NCBI RefSeq assembly: GCF_026626705.1
Contig: NZ_JAPNKC010000001.1
Location: 6,590,001 to 6,654,000 of the forward strand
From: Pyxidicoccus sp. MSG2
Lineage (GTDB): Bacteria; Myxococcota; Myxococcia; Myxococcales; Myxococcaceae
DNA length: 64,000 bases
Direction: 5' to 3'
The notes under the pieces are model-generated. The model did no database searches. It was given only the letters and a program-made list of their open reading frames with translations, and was not told the DNA's origin. The number at the start of each line of letters is the position of its first letter. The stretch's first letter is position 1. Positions 34,709 to 43,241 of this stretch are shown piece by piece. The position numbers and the translations under genes are program-made.

Positions 34709-37700
34709 TCCTCCGAATCAACGTCGAAGGAGCGCCACACCGGGGACAGGTTGCGGGACAGCGTGCCCCCGGAGGGGATGACCAGCTCCTCGCTGTGGAA
34801 CCGTGGGGAGTCGCCGGACTGGACGATGAGGACGGTGGCCACGCCCTGGGGCACCTGTTGGAAGGTGGCCTCGTCCCCTCGCTGCTCGACGTCGATGGAG
34901 TGGGCGGAGAGGCGCTCCAGGTCCTCGCTGCTCGAGGGCGGAGGCACGCTGCCCGGGAGCAGCATGACGGACACGTCGTCGCCGCCCGCCCCCCGCAGCT
35001 TCACCGTGGCGCCGCCCTCCTGCTCCTGGAAGGAGACCCGGACCCGGCCGCTGGCGGGCACCACCACGCGCTGGGGCGGGAAGACGGGAGTGCGGGAGTC
35101 CAGGCTGTCGTGGAGCGACAGCCACACCGTGTAGGGCCCCGGCTCCAGGCCGCGCTGGACGAGCTGGCCCTTCTGGGTGAGGCCCAGCTCCTCGACGCCA
35201 TCCCCGTGGAACTCGACTGTGGCGTCGCGAAGGCGGCCCCGGCGGTCCTTCACCGTCACCTCCACCCGGGCGCCCGGGTCCATGCGGAGGAGCACTTCCT
35301 CCTGCTCGGGGCCCACCGTGAGGCGCTGCTTCCGGTAGCCGTCGCAGGTGGCGGTGAGGGTGAAGGCCTCCAGGTCCACGTGGGGCAGGTCGAAGGTGCC
35401 GTCCTCCTTCGTGCCCTCCGTGCCTTCGTTGCTCAGGGTGAACGCGTCCCCCCTGGCATCCATGGACCGGGTGGAGAACTCGAAGCCCACGTCCGCGAGG
35501 GGCTCACCCGTCTCCGCGTCCACCACCCGCCCATGGAGCCCGCGGCCCCGGCTCATCCGCACCACGCCCAGGTCCAGGTCCGCGCCGCTCGCACCCGGCT
35601 CCCACCGGAGCACCCGCGTGGCCAGGCCCTCGGCCTCGAAGACGAGCGGCTCGGAGGGCAGGTCCTCGACGGGCACGGCGAAGGCGCCTTCCGGGTCCTC
35701 CGTCCGCGTGCCGTTCACCTGGAAGCGGGGGATGGGCGCACCGTCGGGCCCCACGAGCCGTCCGACGATGTGGGCCTCCCGCCTCAGGACCAGCCGCACC
35801 TGCGCCGTGTCCGCACCGACGCGGAGCATGTCCTCCTCTGCTGCCGTGCCTCCCGTCGAAAGCCCGCGGTCCAGCGTGTAGCCGGACTTCCAGGCGCTGA
35901 CGTCGTACGCGGCTTCCGTCAGGGCTCGCAGGGTGAAGCGCCCCTCCGCTTCCGTCCGCACGCCCATGGGCGTGCCATGGCGGTTGTTGCGGCCTTCCTG
36001 CTTCCAGAACGGCCCGTCCCGTTGGGGCGGACGGGCCCGGACGTAGACGTCCTTCACGGGCTGGCCCGAGACATCCACCACGATGCCGGACAGGGTGCGC
36101 TCCGGCTCCAGCCGCAGTGGGACCTGGGCTCGCGTGCCGGCCTGGAGCTCCACCCCACGCCAGACCCTGCGGGTGGCGCTCGCCGCCTCCCGCGTGGCCA
36201 GCAACAGGTAGCGGCCGGGCGGCACGCCCTGGATGAGGAAGTGTCCCTTCTCGTCGGTGCGCACGTCGCGCCCGAGGCGCCACTCCTCCAGGCCCTCCGG
36301 GTCCTGCAGCTCCACGAGAAAGCCCTCCAGCCGCACGCCGTGCGCGTCCTCCACCGTGCCCTCCACCGAGGCGCCCGGCTTGAGCGTGAGGTGCACGTCC
36401 CGCGAGGGCGCGCGGACGCGAAAGGCCGCGTTGAGGAAGGACTTGTCGGTGACGATGATGCGGTAGTCCCCGGGCTCCTCCGTGTCCAGGACGAAGCAGC
36501 CTTCCTCGTCCGTCCAGGCGTGCTCACGGGCCCCGGTGTCCTCGGCCTCCGTGTCGGCGCGCTGGGGGACGAGCTGGATTCCGGACAGGGGCCGGCCCTC
36601 GGTGTCCGTGACGCGCCCGGTGATGGAGGCCGCGCGGTGGAGCGTGAAGTCCACCGGCCCCGTGGTCGGGCCGAGCGTCTGCGGCTCCATGCGCCACCTG
36701 TCGAGGTGGCCGGGTGCCGTCACCGCGAAGTCCCACTCGCCGGACTCCAGGGGGCCCATGCGGTAGTGCCCCTCCGGACCCGTGAGGGCCCGCAGGCTCG
36801 CGCCGTTCGACTCCTGCCGGGACACGCTGACGGTGGCGCCGGCCACGGGCTGTCCCGACTCGTCCGACACGGTGCCCTCGACATGAAGGGCGCTGCCCAG
36901 CTCCAGCACCACCTCCGGTGTCGTGGGGCCCGCCGTCACCCGCGCGAGCGCATAGCGCTCCCCCCGCGAGGCGCTGAGCGTGTACTCGCCCGGGGGGAGC
37001 ACCCATTCGAAGCGGCCCTCCGCGTCCGCGGTGATGCCGCGCGCATCATCGCCGGCCACGGGAAGGCGCTTGCCGGGGACCCTGCGCACCTCGGCACCCG
37101 GCGCCGGGACTCCGTTGGACAACACGCGGCCGGAGAGCCGGCTCGGACGGAGGAGCGTCACCTGCTTGTGCAGGTCCCCGATGCCTACGTACGCCGGGAG
37201 CCAGCCTTCCTTCGCGACGACGGCCAGGTACATCTCGCGGTACGGCACGGGGCCCATGCGGAAGCCGCCATCCGTGCCGGTGGTCGCGTCGAAGAAGCGG
37301 GAGCGCCCCATGTCCAGCGCCGTGACGTTGGCGCCGGCCAGGGGCGTGCCCCCTCCCATGACGGTGCCCTGCAGGAGGATGCCCGCTTCCAGCTCCAGCG
37401 CCACGCCCTCGGAGCCGGCGGGGATGCCGGAGCGCGACGCCGCACCGCGCTCGCCCAGCGCCCAGAGCGTCATCACCCCCTCGGGCAGGGCTTCGAGGAC
37501 GAAGGCACCGTCCGCGCCGGTGGTCGTCTCCGCGTGGATGGGCGCCTCGCCCTCGCGCGCGCCGACGAGCTCGATGACGAGGTCTCCCGCGTCGTCGATG
37601 CACTGGGGAAGCCGCCTGCTCCGGGCGTTCTGGCGCAGAGGGGACTGGAAGGCCCACGGCGGGTGTTCGGGGCAGGGCATTTCGGACAGCGTCTGCCCGG

Positions 37701-37962
37701 GCTCCGGCGACGAGGCGGAGACGCGGACTCCGGCCACGGGTACGCCCTTCGTGTCCACCACGGTGCCGGAGATGCGCAGCCCGGCGCTGGGGCGCTGCGA
37801 CGCGGTGGCGGCGGCGCGCGACGCGTGAGGCGTCCCGGCGTTGCGGACCGCCTGCGTCCTGGCTGAGGTCGCCCCACGCCAGCCGCCGCCTGGCAGCGCC
37901 CAGGTGACGAGCACGAGCGCCCCGACGACGACGGACCCCCACAGCCAATGACGCGTTCGCAT
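34705..37962 (-). CDS. Large exported protein of carboxypeptidase-regulatory-like repeats
   Basis: A 1085-residue protein. Start 37962 follows GGAAGGGGAAGC, and the N-terminus is a signal/anchor (LWGSVVVGALVLVTWALPG). The body is a string of about ten beta-sandwich domains of the CarboxypepD_reg/SdrD_B type, each with the G-V-D-G-PVAGA plan: ISGTVVDTKGVPVAGVRV, VEGTVSDESGQPVAGATVSV, ITGRVTDTEGRPLSGIQLVP, LSGIVVDVSGQPVKDVYVRA, LHGRVVDAETGEPLADVGFE. Such proteins are extracellular spacers or adhesins. The tail WRSFDVDSED is shared with a paralogue relic at 38 kb. The long in-frame extension beyond 37962 is not coding. Confidence 0.82.
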   Translation of the reverse strand: MRTRHWLWGSVVVGALVLVTWALPGGGWRGATSARTQAVRNAGTPHASRAAATASQRPSAGLRISGTVVDTKGVPVAGVRVSASSPEPGQTLSEMPCPEHPPWAFQSPLRQNARSRRLPQCIDDAGDLVIELVGAREGEAPIHAETTTGADGAFVLEALPEGVMTLWALGERGAASRSGIPAGSEGVALELEAGILLQGTVMGGGTPLAGANVTALDMGRSRFFDATTGTDGGFRMGPVPYREMYLAVVAKEGWLPAYVGIGDLHKQVTLLRPSRLSGRVLSNGVPAPGAEVRRVPGKRLPVAGDDARGITADAEGRFEWVLPPGEYTLSASRGERYALARVTAGPTTPEVVLELGSALHVEGTVSDESGQPVAGATVSVSRQESNGASLRALTGPEGHYRMGPLESGEWDFAVTAPGHLDRWRMEPQTLGPTTGPVDFTLHRAASITGRVTDTEGRPLSGIQLVPQRADTEAEDTGAREHAWTDEEGCFVLDTEEPGDYRIIVTDKSFLNAAFRVRAPSRDVHLTLKPGASVEGTVEDAHGVRLEGFLVELQDPEGLEEWRLGRDVRTDEKGHFLIQGVPPGRYLLLATREAASATRRVWRGVELQAGTRAQVPLRLEPERTLSGIVVDVSGQPVKDVYVRARPPQRDGPFWKQEGRNNRHGTPMGVRTEAEGRFTLRALTEAAYDVSAWKSGYTLDRGLSTGGTAAEEDMLRVGADTAQVRLVLRREAHIVGRLVGPDGAPIPRFQVNGTRTEDPEGAFAVPVEDLPSEPLVFEAEGLATRVLRWEPGASGADLDLGVVRMSRGRGLHGRVVDAETGEPLADVGFEFSTRSMDARGDAFTLSNEGTEGTKEDGTFDLPHVDLEAFTLTATCDGYRKQRLTVGPEQEEVLLRMDPGARVEVTVKDRRGRLRDATVEFHGDGVEELGLTQKGQLVQRGLEPGPYTVWLSLHDSLDSRTPVFPPQRVVVPASGRVRVSFQEQEGGATVKLRGAGGDDVSVMLLPGSVPPPSSSEDLERLSAHSIDVEQRGDEATFQQVPQGVATVLIVQSGDSPRFHSEELVIPSGGTLSRNLSPVWRSFDVDSED

Positions 37963-38000
37963 GCTTCCCCTTCCTTCACGGCGGACCCTGCCGCCACAGG

Positions 38001-38107
38001 CTAATCCGAACCGGCGCCGAAGGACCGCCACGCCGGGGACAGCACGCGGGACAGCGTGTCCCCGGGGGAAAGGAGACCTGGACCCGGCCTCGAGCGGCTG
38101 GCGGGCT
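38001..38107 (-). pseudogene. 3' relic of a paralogue of the repeat protein
   Basis: Minus-strand codons give VQVSFPPGDTLSRVLSPAWR and SFGAGSD then a stop, closely matching the C-terminus of the gene ending at 34705 (SPVWRSFDVDSED), including the preceding RVRVSF strand. The segment between those strands in the intact gene is missing. A tandem paralogue therefore once stood here and was deleted down to its end. Confidence 0.7.
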
Positions 38108-38154
38108 GGAGCGTCCAAGGCTTGTGCCGCCGTCCAGGTGGTGCCGGATCGCGC

Positions 38155-38299
38155 AGCTGTTCCGCATAGGCGCCGAAAGCAGATCGGTAAACCTCGGAGC
38201 GCTCCACCCTCCGACGCGCGGCTTCGGCGTTCAGGGCGTCGACGTCGGCCCCGACGGCATAAAACGTGGGCACCACGACAAGCCCCCGGGGGTCGGCGC
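38155..38299 (-). pseudogene. C-terminal half of an IS-split ribbon-helix-helix gene
   Basis: Minus codons read ADPRGLVVVPTFYAVGADVD then ALNAEAARRRVERSEVYRSA and FGAYAEQL. A short strand followed by two helices with this spacing is a CopG-like ribbon-helix-helix DNA-binding unit. The frame begins exactly at the IS66 target duplication; the missing N-terminal half lies beyond the element at 41785-41942. Confidence 0.6.
38292..38299 (+). repeat. Target-site duplication, left copy
   Basis: GTCGGCGC directly precedes the left end of the IS66-family element and is repeated exactly after its right end at 41785-41792. Eight base pairs is the usual duplication size for IS66. Confidence 0.85.
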
Positions 38300-38327
38300 G
38301 TAACTGCTCGCCGGGCCCCGTCGTGAC
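38300..38327 (+). repeat. IS66 left inverted repeat
   Basis: GTAACTGCTCGCCGGGCCCC followed by GTCGTGAC pairs with the complement of 41757-41784 with four mismatches over 28 positions. Confidence 0.8.
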
Positions 38328-38376
38328 GAGAGGGGCCGCGACGTGAGACCTCCGGGGCAAAAACCTGGAGGTGCAC

Positions 38377-38967
38377 GTGGAGAAGGAGTTGGAGCAGTTC
38401 CGGCAGGAGGTGGAGAGGCTGAGGGCCGGGCGCAAAGCAGGCTCGGGCCCATTCCCGGAGCCGCTGCGCGCGTTCGCGGTGCGCTACCTGGCGCATGCCC
38501 TGGAGAAGGGCGACACGCTGAAGGCGGTGGTGGAGAGGCTGGGGGTGTCGGAGCCGACGTTGCAGGCGTGGAGGCGGGGGCAGACGCCCGGCGGCAAGAA
38601 GACGCAGAGCAGTGCGCAGGGGGCCGCGCCGCTCAAGCCCGTGGTGGTGCACCCGCCGAAGCAGCACGCGCCCTCGCCAGTGGCGACCACCTTCGCAGTA
38701 GTCAAGGGCGACGTCTTCCTCTTCGTCGGGCGGTGCCGTCGCCGCGCCAAGGTGCTGTACTTCGACGGCACGGGGCTTTTGCTGCTCACCAAACGCCTCT
38801 TCAAGGGACGCTTCGCCAGGCCCTGGGTACAGGCGGGTGCGCTGGGCGTGGAGCTGACGGTGGCCGAGTTGTCGCTGTTTCTGGAGGGCTGCGAGCTGGC
38901 CGGGCGCTGGAAGCTATCGCCTCCCGCCTTCGAGGAGAAAGCGCTTGCGGTGGCGCCCGCCGTGTAG
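38377..38967 (+). CDS. tnpB: IS66 accessory protein, TnpA-like HTH fused to TnpB
   Basis: A 196-residue protein. I prefer the GTG at 38377, six bases after GGAG; a GTG at 38371 is also in frame. Residues 35-75 form a helix-turn-helix (ALEKGDTLKAVVERLGVSEP, LQAWRRG) like the TnpA accessory protein. From about 108 the TnpB core reads FLFVGRCRRRAKVLYFDGTG then LLTKRLFKGRF and VELTVAELSLFLEG. In most IS66 elements these are two genes, so the fusion is notable. The reading frame is intact. TnpB is required for IS66 transposition, role unclear. Confidence 0.78.
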   Translation: MEKELEQFRQEVERLRAGRKAGSGPFPEPLRAFAVRYLAHALEKGDTLKAVVERLGVSEPTLQAWRRGQTPGGKKTQSSAQGAAPLKPVVVHPPKQHAPSPVATTFAVVKGDVFLFVGRCRRRAKVLYFDGTGLLLLTKRLFKGRFARPWVQAGALGVELTVAELSLFLEGCELAGRWKLSPPAFEEKALAVAPAV

Positions 38968-38982
38968 CACTACCGCGGAAGT

Positions 38983-40293
38983 GTGGTGCGCATCGAGCAT
39001 GTGACAGACTTGGAAACGGCGAAGCAGATGGCCGCGCTGCTCGAGGCGGAGAATGCGCGCCTGCACCAGCGGCTGGAATTGCTGGTGCAGGAGAATGCCA
39101 GGCTCAAGGGTGAGGATGCCCAGGCGCGACTGCAACTGGAGCTCACCCAGCTTGCGGAGCAACTGGCGCTCATACAGCAGCGCCTCTTCGGCGCCTCCAG
39201 CGAGAAGCGAAAGCCAGCAGTGGAAGCGACACCGCCGGCGAGCGCACGCAAGCAGCGCGGGCACGGGCCGCGTGCCCAGCCGCAGCTGCCCGTGCAGGAG
39301 GTGGTGCTGCCCCTGGACGAGGCCGACAAGGTGTGCGGCCTGTGCGGCGGTGCGTTGATGGAGTGGGCGGGACAGCCAGGAGGTGAGCGTGGTGGAGCGC
39401 CACTTCGTCCTCAAGCACTACCGGCGGCAGAAGTATCGCTGCCCCTGCGGGTGTGCGCCCGTCACCGTGCCGGCCCCGCCGCGCCTCATTGAGGGGGCCG
39501 CTACTCGGTGGACTTCGCCGTCCACGTCGCCCTGCAGAAGTATGGCTTCCACCTGCCACTGGCGCGCCAGGAGCGCATGTTTCAGCGAGAGGGCCTGGTG
39601 GTGGACAGCCAGACGCTCTGGGACCAGCTCAACGCGCTGGCCCACCACCTGCAGCCCAGCTACGAGGCGCTGCCCGCGGTTGTCTTCTCCTCCCCGCTCA
39701 TCCACGCGGACGAGACGCACTGGTACATGCTGAACAAGGGACCGGGGAAGAAGTGGTACGCGTGGACGGTGGCCTGTGCGGACGCGGTGTACCACCGGAT
39801 TCTGCCCAGTCGCTCCGGGGCCACCGCGAAGCTGGTACTCGGTGACTACGCGGGCGTCGTCATGGTGGATGGCTACGCCGCCTACCAGACGGTGACGAAG
39901 CCTGGAGCGGATGGGCCAGCCTCCTGCTCCCTGGTGTTTTGCTGGGCCCACGTGCGACGCTAATTCGTGGAGGCCGAGAGAGTGGCCCCCGTGTGCGCCG
40001 AGGTGCTGTCGCTCATTGGCCGGCTGTATGCCATTGAGGCCGACCTACCACAACCGCACGTACTGCAGGGGGAGCAACAGGCCGCGGCACTGGCGCAACG
40101 GCTCGCGGTGCGACAGGAGAAGTCCGCTCCGCTGGTGGCTGCCATCCGCGAGTGGGCGCTGGCCCAGCGCTCGCTGCCAGGCAGTGCTCTGCGCAAGGCG
40201 CTTGGTGAGGACCCGGGGCGATACCTGCTGCACGCTGCGCTCGCCGCCATCGAGACTCCCGGCACCGTCACGCTCCCGTCCAGCTCCGACTGA
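38983..40293 (+). pseudogene. tnpC: Decayed IS66 transposase (tnpC)
   Basis: The N-terminal coiled coil and zinc-ribbon region (EENARLHQRL-type leucine zipper, LIQQRLFGASSEKRKP, VCGLCGGAL) are in one frame. The frame shifts near 39367 (VSVVERHFVLKHYRRQKYRC, PCGCAPVTVP) and back near 39495 (VDFAVHVALQKYG). The catalytic half has ADETHW and VDGYAAY, then an in-frame TAA at 39961 where Lys is expected after CWAHVRR. Beyond it the region with the NN-x-A-E-R catalytic glutamate is deleted, joining SALRKALG to EDPGRYLLHAALAAIE and TLPSSSD. It cannot be active. Confidence 0.85.
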
Positions 40294-40338
40294 CACCACC
40301 GCGCCCATCGAAGCCGGGCGGGGGCTCATCCACGCCCC

Positions 40339-40366
40339 GTCCAGATGGAGCGCGGCGAGCTGTTAC
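40339..40366 (-). repeat. Internal IS66 right-end-like repeat
   Basis: The complement starts GTAACAGCTCGCCGCGCTCC, a second copy of the right terminal repeat located between tnpC and the passenger hydrolase. The 8 bp following it (CCATGGGC) do not match the left flank, so this end was not the boundary of the insertion. Confidence 0.75.
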
Positions 40367-40414
40367 CCATGGGCTTCCCTGGTGGTCTCCGCATTCCTGT
40401 AGTTGAGTCAGTCC

Positions 40415-41404
40415 ATGCGAAAACTCCTCCTCCTCTGCTTGCCGCTGTTCGCCTGTGTGACGACGAAGTCCGTCCCGGTCCCGGCTTCTGCCGACTCCAG
40501 CACGTTGCATCAGGTGAAGCGGGTGAAGGTGGCCGAGGGGGTCGAGCTCGAGCTGCTCGACTTCGGAGGCCAGGGACCCGCGCTCGTCTTCCTGTCGGGC
40601 CTGGGCAACACGGGCCACGTGTTCGACACCTTCGCGCCGGAGTTCACCGCGGCCCATCACGTCTACGCCGTCACCCGCCGGGGGTATGGCTCGTCGAGCT
40701 GGCCCGAGCAGGGCTACGACACCGCCACCCTGGGCGAGGACGTCGTCCGGGTGCTGGAGGGGCTGGGAATCGCGAAGGCGTCATTCGTGGGCCACTCCGC
40801 CGCCGGGCCAGAGCTCACCTGGGTGGCAACCCATCACCCGGAGCGCGTGGAGAAGGTGGTCTACCTGGACGTGAGGATCAACGGTGACCTGCTGGCGGAG
40901 TTCCTTTCGATCCTGCCCATGCCTCCTCCGAGCGAGCCCGCTCCCGAGGACGTGGTCTCACGCGCCGCGCTCGCCGCCGCGGTCGCGCGTGACGTCGGAG
41001 GAGCGTTCCCCGCGCACGAGATCGACGAGGCGAGCGAGTTCGATCCGAAGACCGGGCACTACCTGCGCGACCGCAAGTGGCCGCACGCGGAGGAGCGGGT
41101 GATGAAGGGTTTCTTGAAGGTGGACTTCGCGGCCGTGACGGCGCCCGTGCTCTTCCTCTACGTGGATCAGCCTCGGTTCGGGCGGGTGGAGGACATCCCA
41201 GGCTTCTCCCAAATGGACCTTCCCGTGCAGGAGAAGTTGAGGACCCTGAGCGCCAGGGCGCACCAGCGGGACGCCGAAATGCTGAGCGTGATGAGCATGC
41301 CGAACTGGAAGGGCATCAAGCTCGAGCACGCGCGGCACTACGTCTGGCTCACCAACCATGACGAGGTGCTGCGCGAGATGAAGACCTTCCTCGAGACATT
41401 TTGA
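40415..41404 (+). CDS. Alpha/beta hydrolase, passenger within the IS66 element
   Basis: A 329-residue protein with a lipoprotein-like signal (MRKLLLLCLPLFACVTT). The hydrolase core has LVFLSGLGNTGHVFD (oxyanion region), RRGYGSSSWPEQGYD, the nucleophile elbow VGHSAAG, an acid strand (VLFLYVDQPRFG) and a terminal histidine in HARHYVWLTNHDE. Residues 180-255 form a helical cap. Intact and apparently functional, unlike the surrounding transposase. Substrate unknown. Start ATG 40415 chosen for the signal; TTG 40403 is possible. Confidence 0.82.
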   Translation: MRKLLLLCLPLFACVTTKSVPVPASADSSTLHQVKRVKVAEGVELELLDFGGQGPALVFLSGLGNTGHVFDTFAPEFTAAHHVYAVTRRGYGSSSWPEQGYDTATLGEDVVRVLEGLGIAKASFVGHSAAGPELTWVATHHPERVEKVVYLDVRINGDLLAEFLSILPMPPPSEPAPEDVVSRAALAAAVARDVGGAFPAHEIDEASEFDPKTGHYLRDRKWPHAEERVMKGFLKVDFAAVTAPVLFLYVDQPRFGRVEDIPGFSQMDLPVQEKLRTLSARAHQRDAEMLSVMSMPNWKGIKLEHARHYVWLTNHDEVLREMKTFLETF

Positions 41405-41615
41405 AAGGGCGGCGAAGGCGCGCTGGATGAGCGCATCTCCTGTTTCCACACTTCGAGCAAGCGAACACGTCCAGCGCTTTCCGTCCTGCGTAGCAGCCTG
41501 GCGAGAGTCCAATCGTGGTGTGCGCTCCTTCTTCGGCTCCTCCCTCGTCGCGGCAAAGGACGGGCTCTCTTCCTCCGGCTCCGGCCTCGCCCCTGCTTGG
41601 GGGAAATGGCTCGCC

Positions 41616-41711
41616 TGCGCGGTGAAGACCCGGGATGCTACCTGCTGCGCGCCGCCCTTGCCGCCATCGAGAATCCCGGTACCGTCACGCTCCCGGCCAG
41701 CTCCGACTGAC
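41616..41711 (+). pseudogene. Second fragment of the tnpC 3' end
   Basis: Codons LRGEDPGCYLLRAALAAIEN then PGTVTLPASSD and a stop repeat the C-terminus of the decayed transposase at 40204-40293 (GEDPGRYLLHAALAAIETPG), and the match continues through the terminal repeat to 41784. Only the last 31 codons are present. The stretch 41405-41615 before it shows nothing recognisable. Confidence 0.8.
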
Positions 41712-41756
41712 GCCACCGCGCCGTGCTTCAATGCCCGGCGGGCTCATCCTCGCCCC

Positions 41757-41784
41757 GTCCAGACGGGGCGCGGCGAGCTGTTAC
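41757..41784 (-). repeat. IS66 right inverted repeat (outer)
   Basis: The complement reads GTAACAGCTCGCCGCGCCCC then GTCTGGAC, pairing with the left end at 38300-38327. It is followed directly by the right copy of the target duplication. Confidence 0.8.
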
Positions 41785-41792
41785 GTCGGCGC
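41785..41792 (+). repeat. Target-site duplication, right copy
   Basis: GTCGGCGC, identical to 38292-38299, immediately after the outer right inverted repeat. Confidence 0.85.
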
Positions 41793-41942
41793 CATGTTCG
41801 CCCTTCAGGGCCGGAACGTGACGGCCTGCTCCTTGGCTTCGGCGCGGCGTTGCTGCCCGTAGTGCGCGGTACATAGCCCGTGCGCGACAACGTCCGTACG
41901 GGTGCAGCTGCCACCCGGCCAGGTTGCGGAGCAGGTCGTCAT
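41785..41942 (-). pseudogene. N-terminal half of the IS-split gene (zinc-knuckle part)
   Basis: From an ATG at 41942 the minus strand reads MTTCSATWPGGSCTRTDVVA then RGLCTAHYGQQRRAEAKEQA. The C-x7-C then GLC-x2-H pattern is a small zinc-binding motif seen at the N-terminus of phage-type DNA-binding proteins. One base is missing near the VTFRP codons, after which the next frame (LKGEHGAD) runs to the target duplication and continues in the fragment at 38155-38299. Upstream, 41943-42216 holds no gene I can support. Confidence 0.55.
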
Positions 41943-42216
41943 GCCAGACAGCGTAACCCTGCCAGGCGGCGGATCGGAGTTCGAAAATGCGAAGAGCCAG
42001 GCAGCGGCAGAGGCACCCTGCGCCCAACTGGCGCGCTGGCTCCACGGCCAGGTCGTGTAGGGAACAGTGCCGCGAGACGGCTACGACAACGGCGGTCGGG
42101 CTCCCTCATCTCCATTGCACATGCAACACGCATGACGGAAAGCGCGGGCGTCGCTGGCGTCCAGGTCAGAGGGACACGCAAAATCAATCGTCCCGCTTAA
42201 GACAGGAGACACGACG

Positions 42217-42516
42217 ATGATGCGTCTTTCGCTGAAGAAGTCGTCCCTCGCCGCCCTCTGTGCCACCGCGCTGCTTGCCGGCTGTGGCAGCGCGCCTCAG
42301 GAAAGCAACGAACCGGAGACGCCGCAGTCCGGACAGGTCACCGCGCAGCAGTACCCGGACTGCGACCCGGCCTACGACTGCCCCGTCCCATCTCAGTACG
42401 TGGCCTGCTTCGACGGGATGCTCATGTACGCCTGGGCCACGCCCGACGGCGGCTACTGCATCCAGCGTGGCGTCTGTGCCAGCCACGGCGGCCCCACCGT
42501 CTGTCCGTTCGAATAG
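42217..42516 (+). CDS. Small lipoprotein
   Basis: A 99-residue exported protein. The signal MMRLSLKKSSLAALCATALL ends in LLAGCGS, a textbook lipobox. The mature chain is short with about six cysteines (PDCDPAYDCPVPSQ, VACFDGM, YCIQRGVCAS, TVCPFE), consistent with a disulfide-rich knot. I do not recognise a family. ACAGGAGACACGACG lies ahead of the start. Confidence 0.75.
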   Translation: MMRLSLKKSSLAALCATALLAGCGSAPQESNEPETPQSGQVTAQQYPDCDPAYDCPVPSQYVACFDGMLMYAWATPDGGYCIQRGVCASHGGPTVCPFE

Positions 42517-42543
42517 ACGCGGGGCGCCGTCCGCGCCTGGGCC

Positions 42544-42663
42544 CCTGTTGGGCGGACGCAGTGGGGTTGGGGCGGGAGCCAGGAGGGCGGGTGAAACACC
42601 GTGCTCGGTAAGGTAGGTCAGCGCGCGCCGCCTGCCTCCGCACTTGCGAAAACACTGTCGGGG
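42544..42663 (-). pseudogene. Possible IS91-type transposase C-terminal relic
   Basis: Minus codons give FRKCGGRRRALTYLTEHGVS then PALLAPAPTPLRPPNRGP. CGGRRR followed by a strand and a helix, then an Ala/Pro-rich tail, is how transposases of the IS91/IS801 group end. About 40 codons remain and the match is by eye only. Confidence 0.4.
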
Positions 42664-42691
42664 GACGCCGCTTCGATCGAGCATCCGGCCC

Positions 42692-43237
42692 ATGAGCTTC
42701 GAATACGTGATTGCCGGTCGACGTGCGCTCCCACCTCACGAGGGCGCGTGGGTCTACTACCTCGAACACGACGAGGACGAGGTCGAGGACGAGGACGGCG
42801 AGGAGGACGAGTTCAAGAATCGGTTCGACGAAGGCTCGCTGGAGTCCTGCGAGATCTTGCCCAAGGGCAACGATGAGTTCTTCGCCGAGGTCGAGCGCCT
42901 GGTGGGCTTCGTGCCAGCGGTCGTGATCACGATCGATCCCGCGGCATGGGAGGTGAGTACCCTTGTCGCGGAGGTGCTGGCGGAAGCGCTCGACGGCGTC
43001 ATGTACTGCGACGGCCTGGTGAACGAGTTCGGTCTGGAATACGTGCCAACGGCGGCCGCGTCGGCTGTGTCCACGATCGATGAGCTGGAGGCGCGAATCT
43101 TCGCCGCCTACGAGGATCCCAAGCCGTACGTCACCCGCAGGGCGGAGCGCGGGGCGGCCAGACAGGCCGAAGCCGATGCGCGCGATCCGGTCGGAGCCGC
43201 GAAACGAGCCGCGGAAAGCGACTGGGGAGATGTCTGA
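42692..43237 (+). CDS. Acidic hypothetical protein
   Basis: A 181-residue cytoplasmic protein starting MSFEYVIAGRRALPPHEGAW. A very acidic stretch lies at residues 26-45 (EHDEDEVEDEDGEEDEF), followed by an alpha/beta part (VERLVGFVPAVVITIDPAAW, YCDGLVNEFGLEYVP) and a charged helical tail. No family recognised. It sits between two transposase relics, so it may be an accessory gene brought in with them. Confidence 0.55.
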   Translation: MSFEYVIAGRRALPPHEGAWVYYLEHDEDEVEDEDGEEDEFKNRFDEGSLESCEILPKGNDEFFAEVERLVGFVPAVVITIDPAAWEVSTLVAEVLAEALDGVMYCDGLVNEFGLEYVPTAAASAVSTIDELEARIFAAYEDPKPYVTRRAERGAARQAEADARDPVGAAKRAAESDWGDV

Positions 43238-43241
43238 CCAA

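Larger units (their letters stand above)
38300..41784 (+). mobile_element. IS66-family element with a passenger hydrolase
   Basis: A 3485-bp element bounded by imperfect terminal inverted repeats and an exact 8-bp direct repeat. Left and right ends start GTAAC(T/A)GCTCGCCG and agree at 24 of 28 positions; GTAA is the standard IS66 terminus. Inside, in order, are a tnpA-tnpB-like accessory gene, a decayed tnpC transposase, an internal right-end-like repeat at 40339-40366, an alpha/beta hydrolase gene, and a second fragment of the tnpC 3' end. Because the outer ends carry the target duplication, the whole unit probably moved together. TnpC is broken, so movement now would need transposase from elsewhere. 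Confidence 0.82.

Noticed and set aside
37963..38667. In-frame N-terminal extension of the large repeat protein
   Set aside because: Runs through a relic, the IS66 end and the tnpB gene; a good ribosome-binding site and signal peptide start at 37962.
38300..40366. A simple IS66 element ending at the internal right repeat
   Set aside because: The 8 bp after 40366 do not match the left flank, while those after 41784 match exactly, so the outer boundary is the real one.
41728..42045. A 105-residue minus-strand gene across the IS66 right end
   Set aside because: It reads through the terminal repeat and target duplication; the adjacent frame with the zinc-binding motif is better supported.
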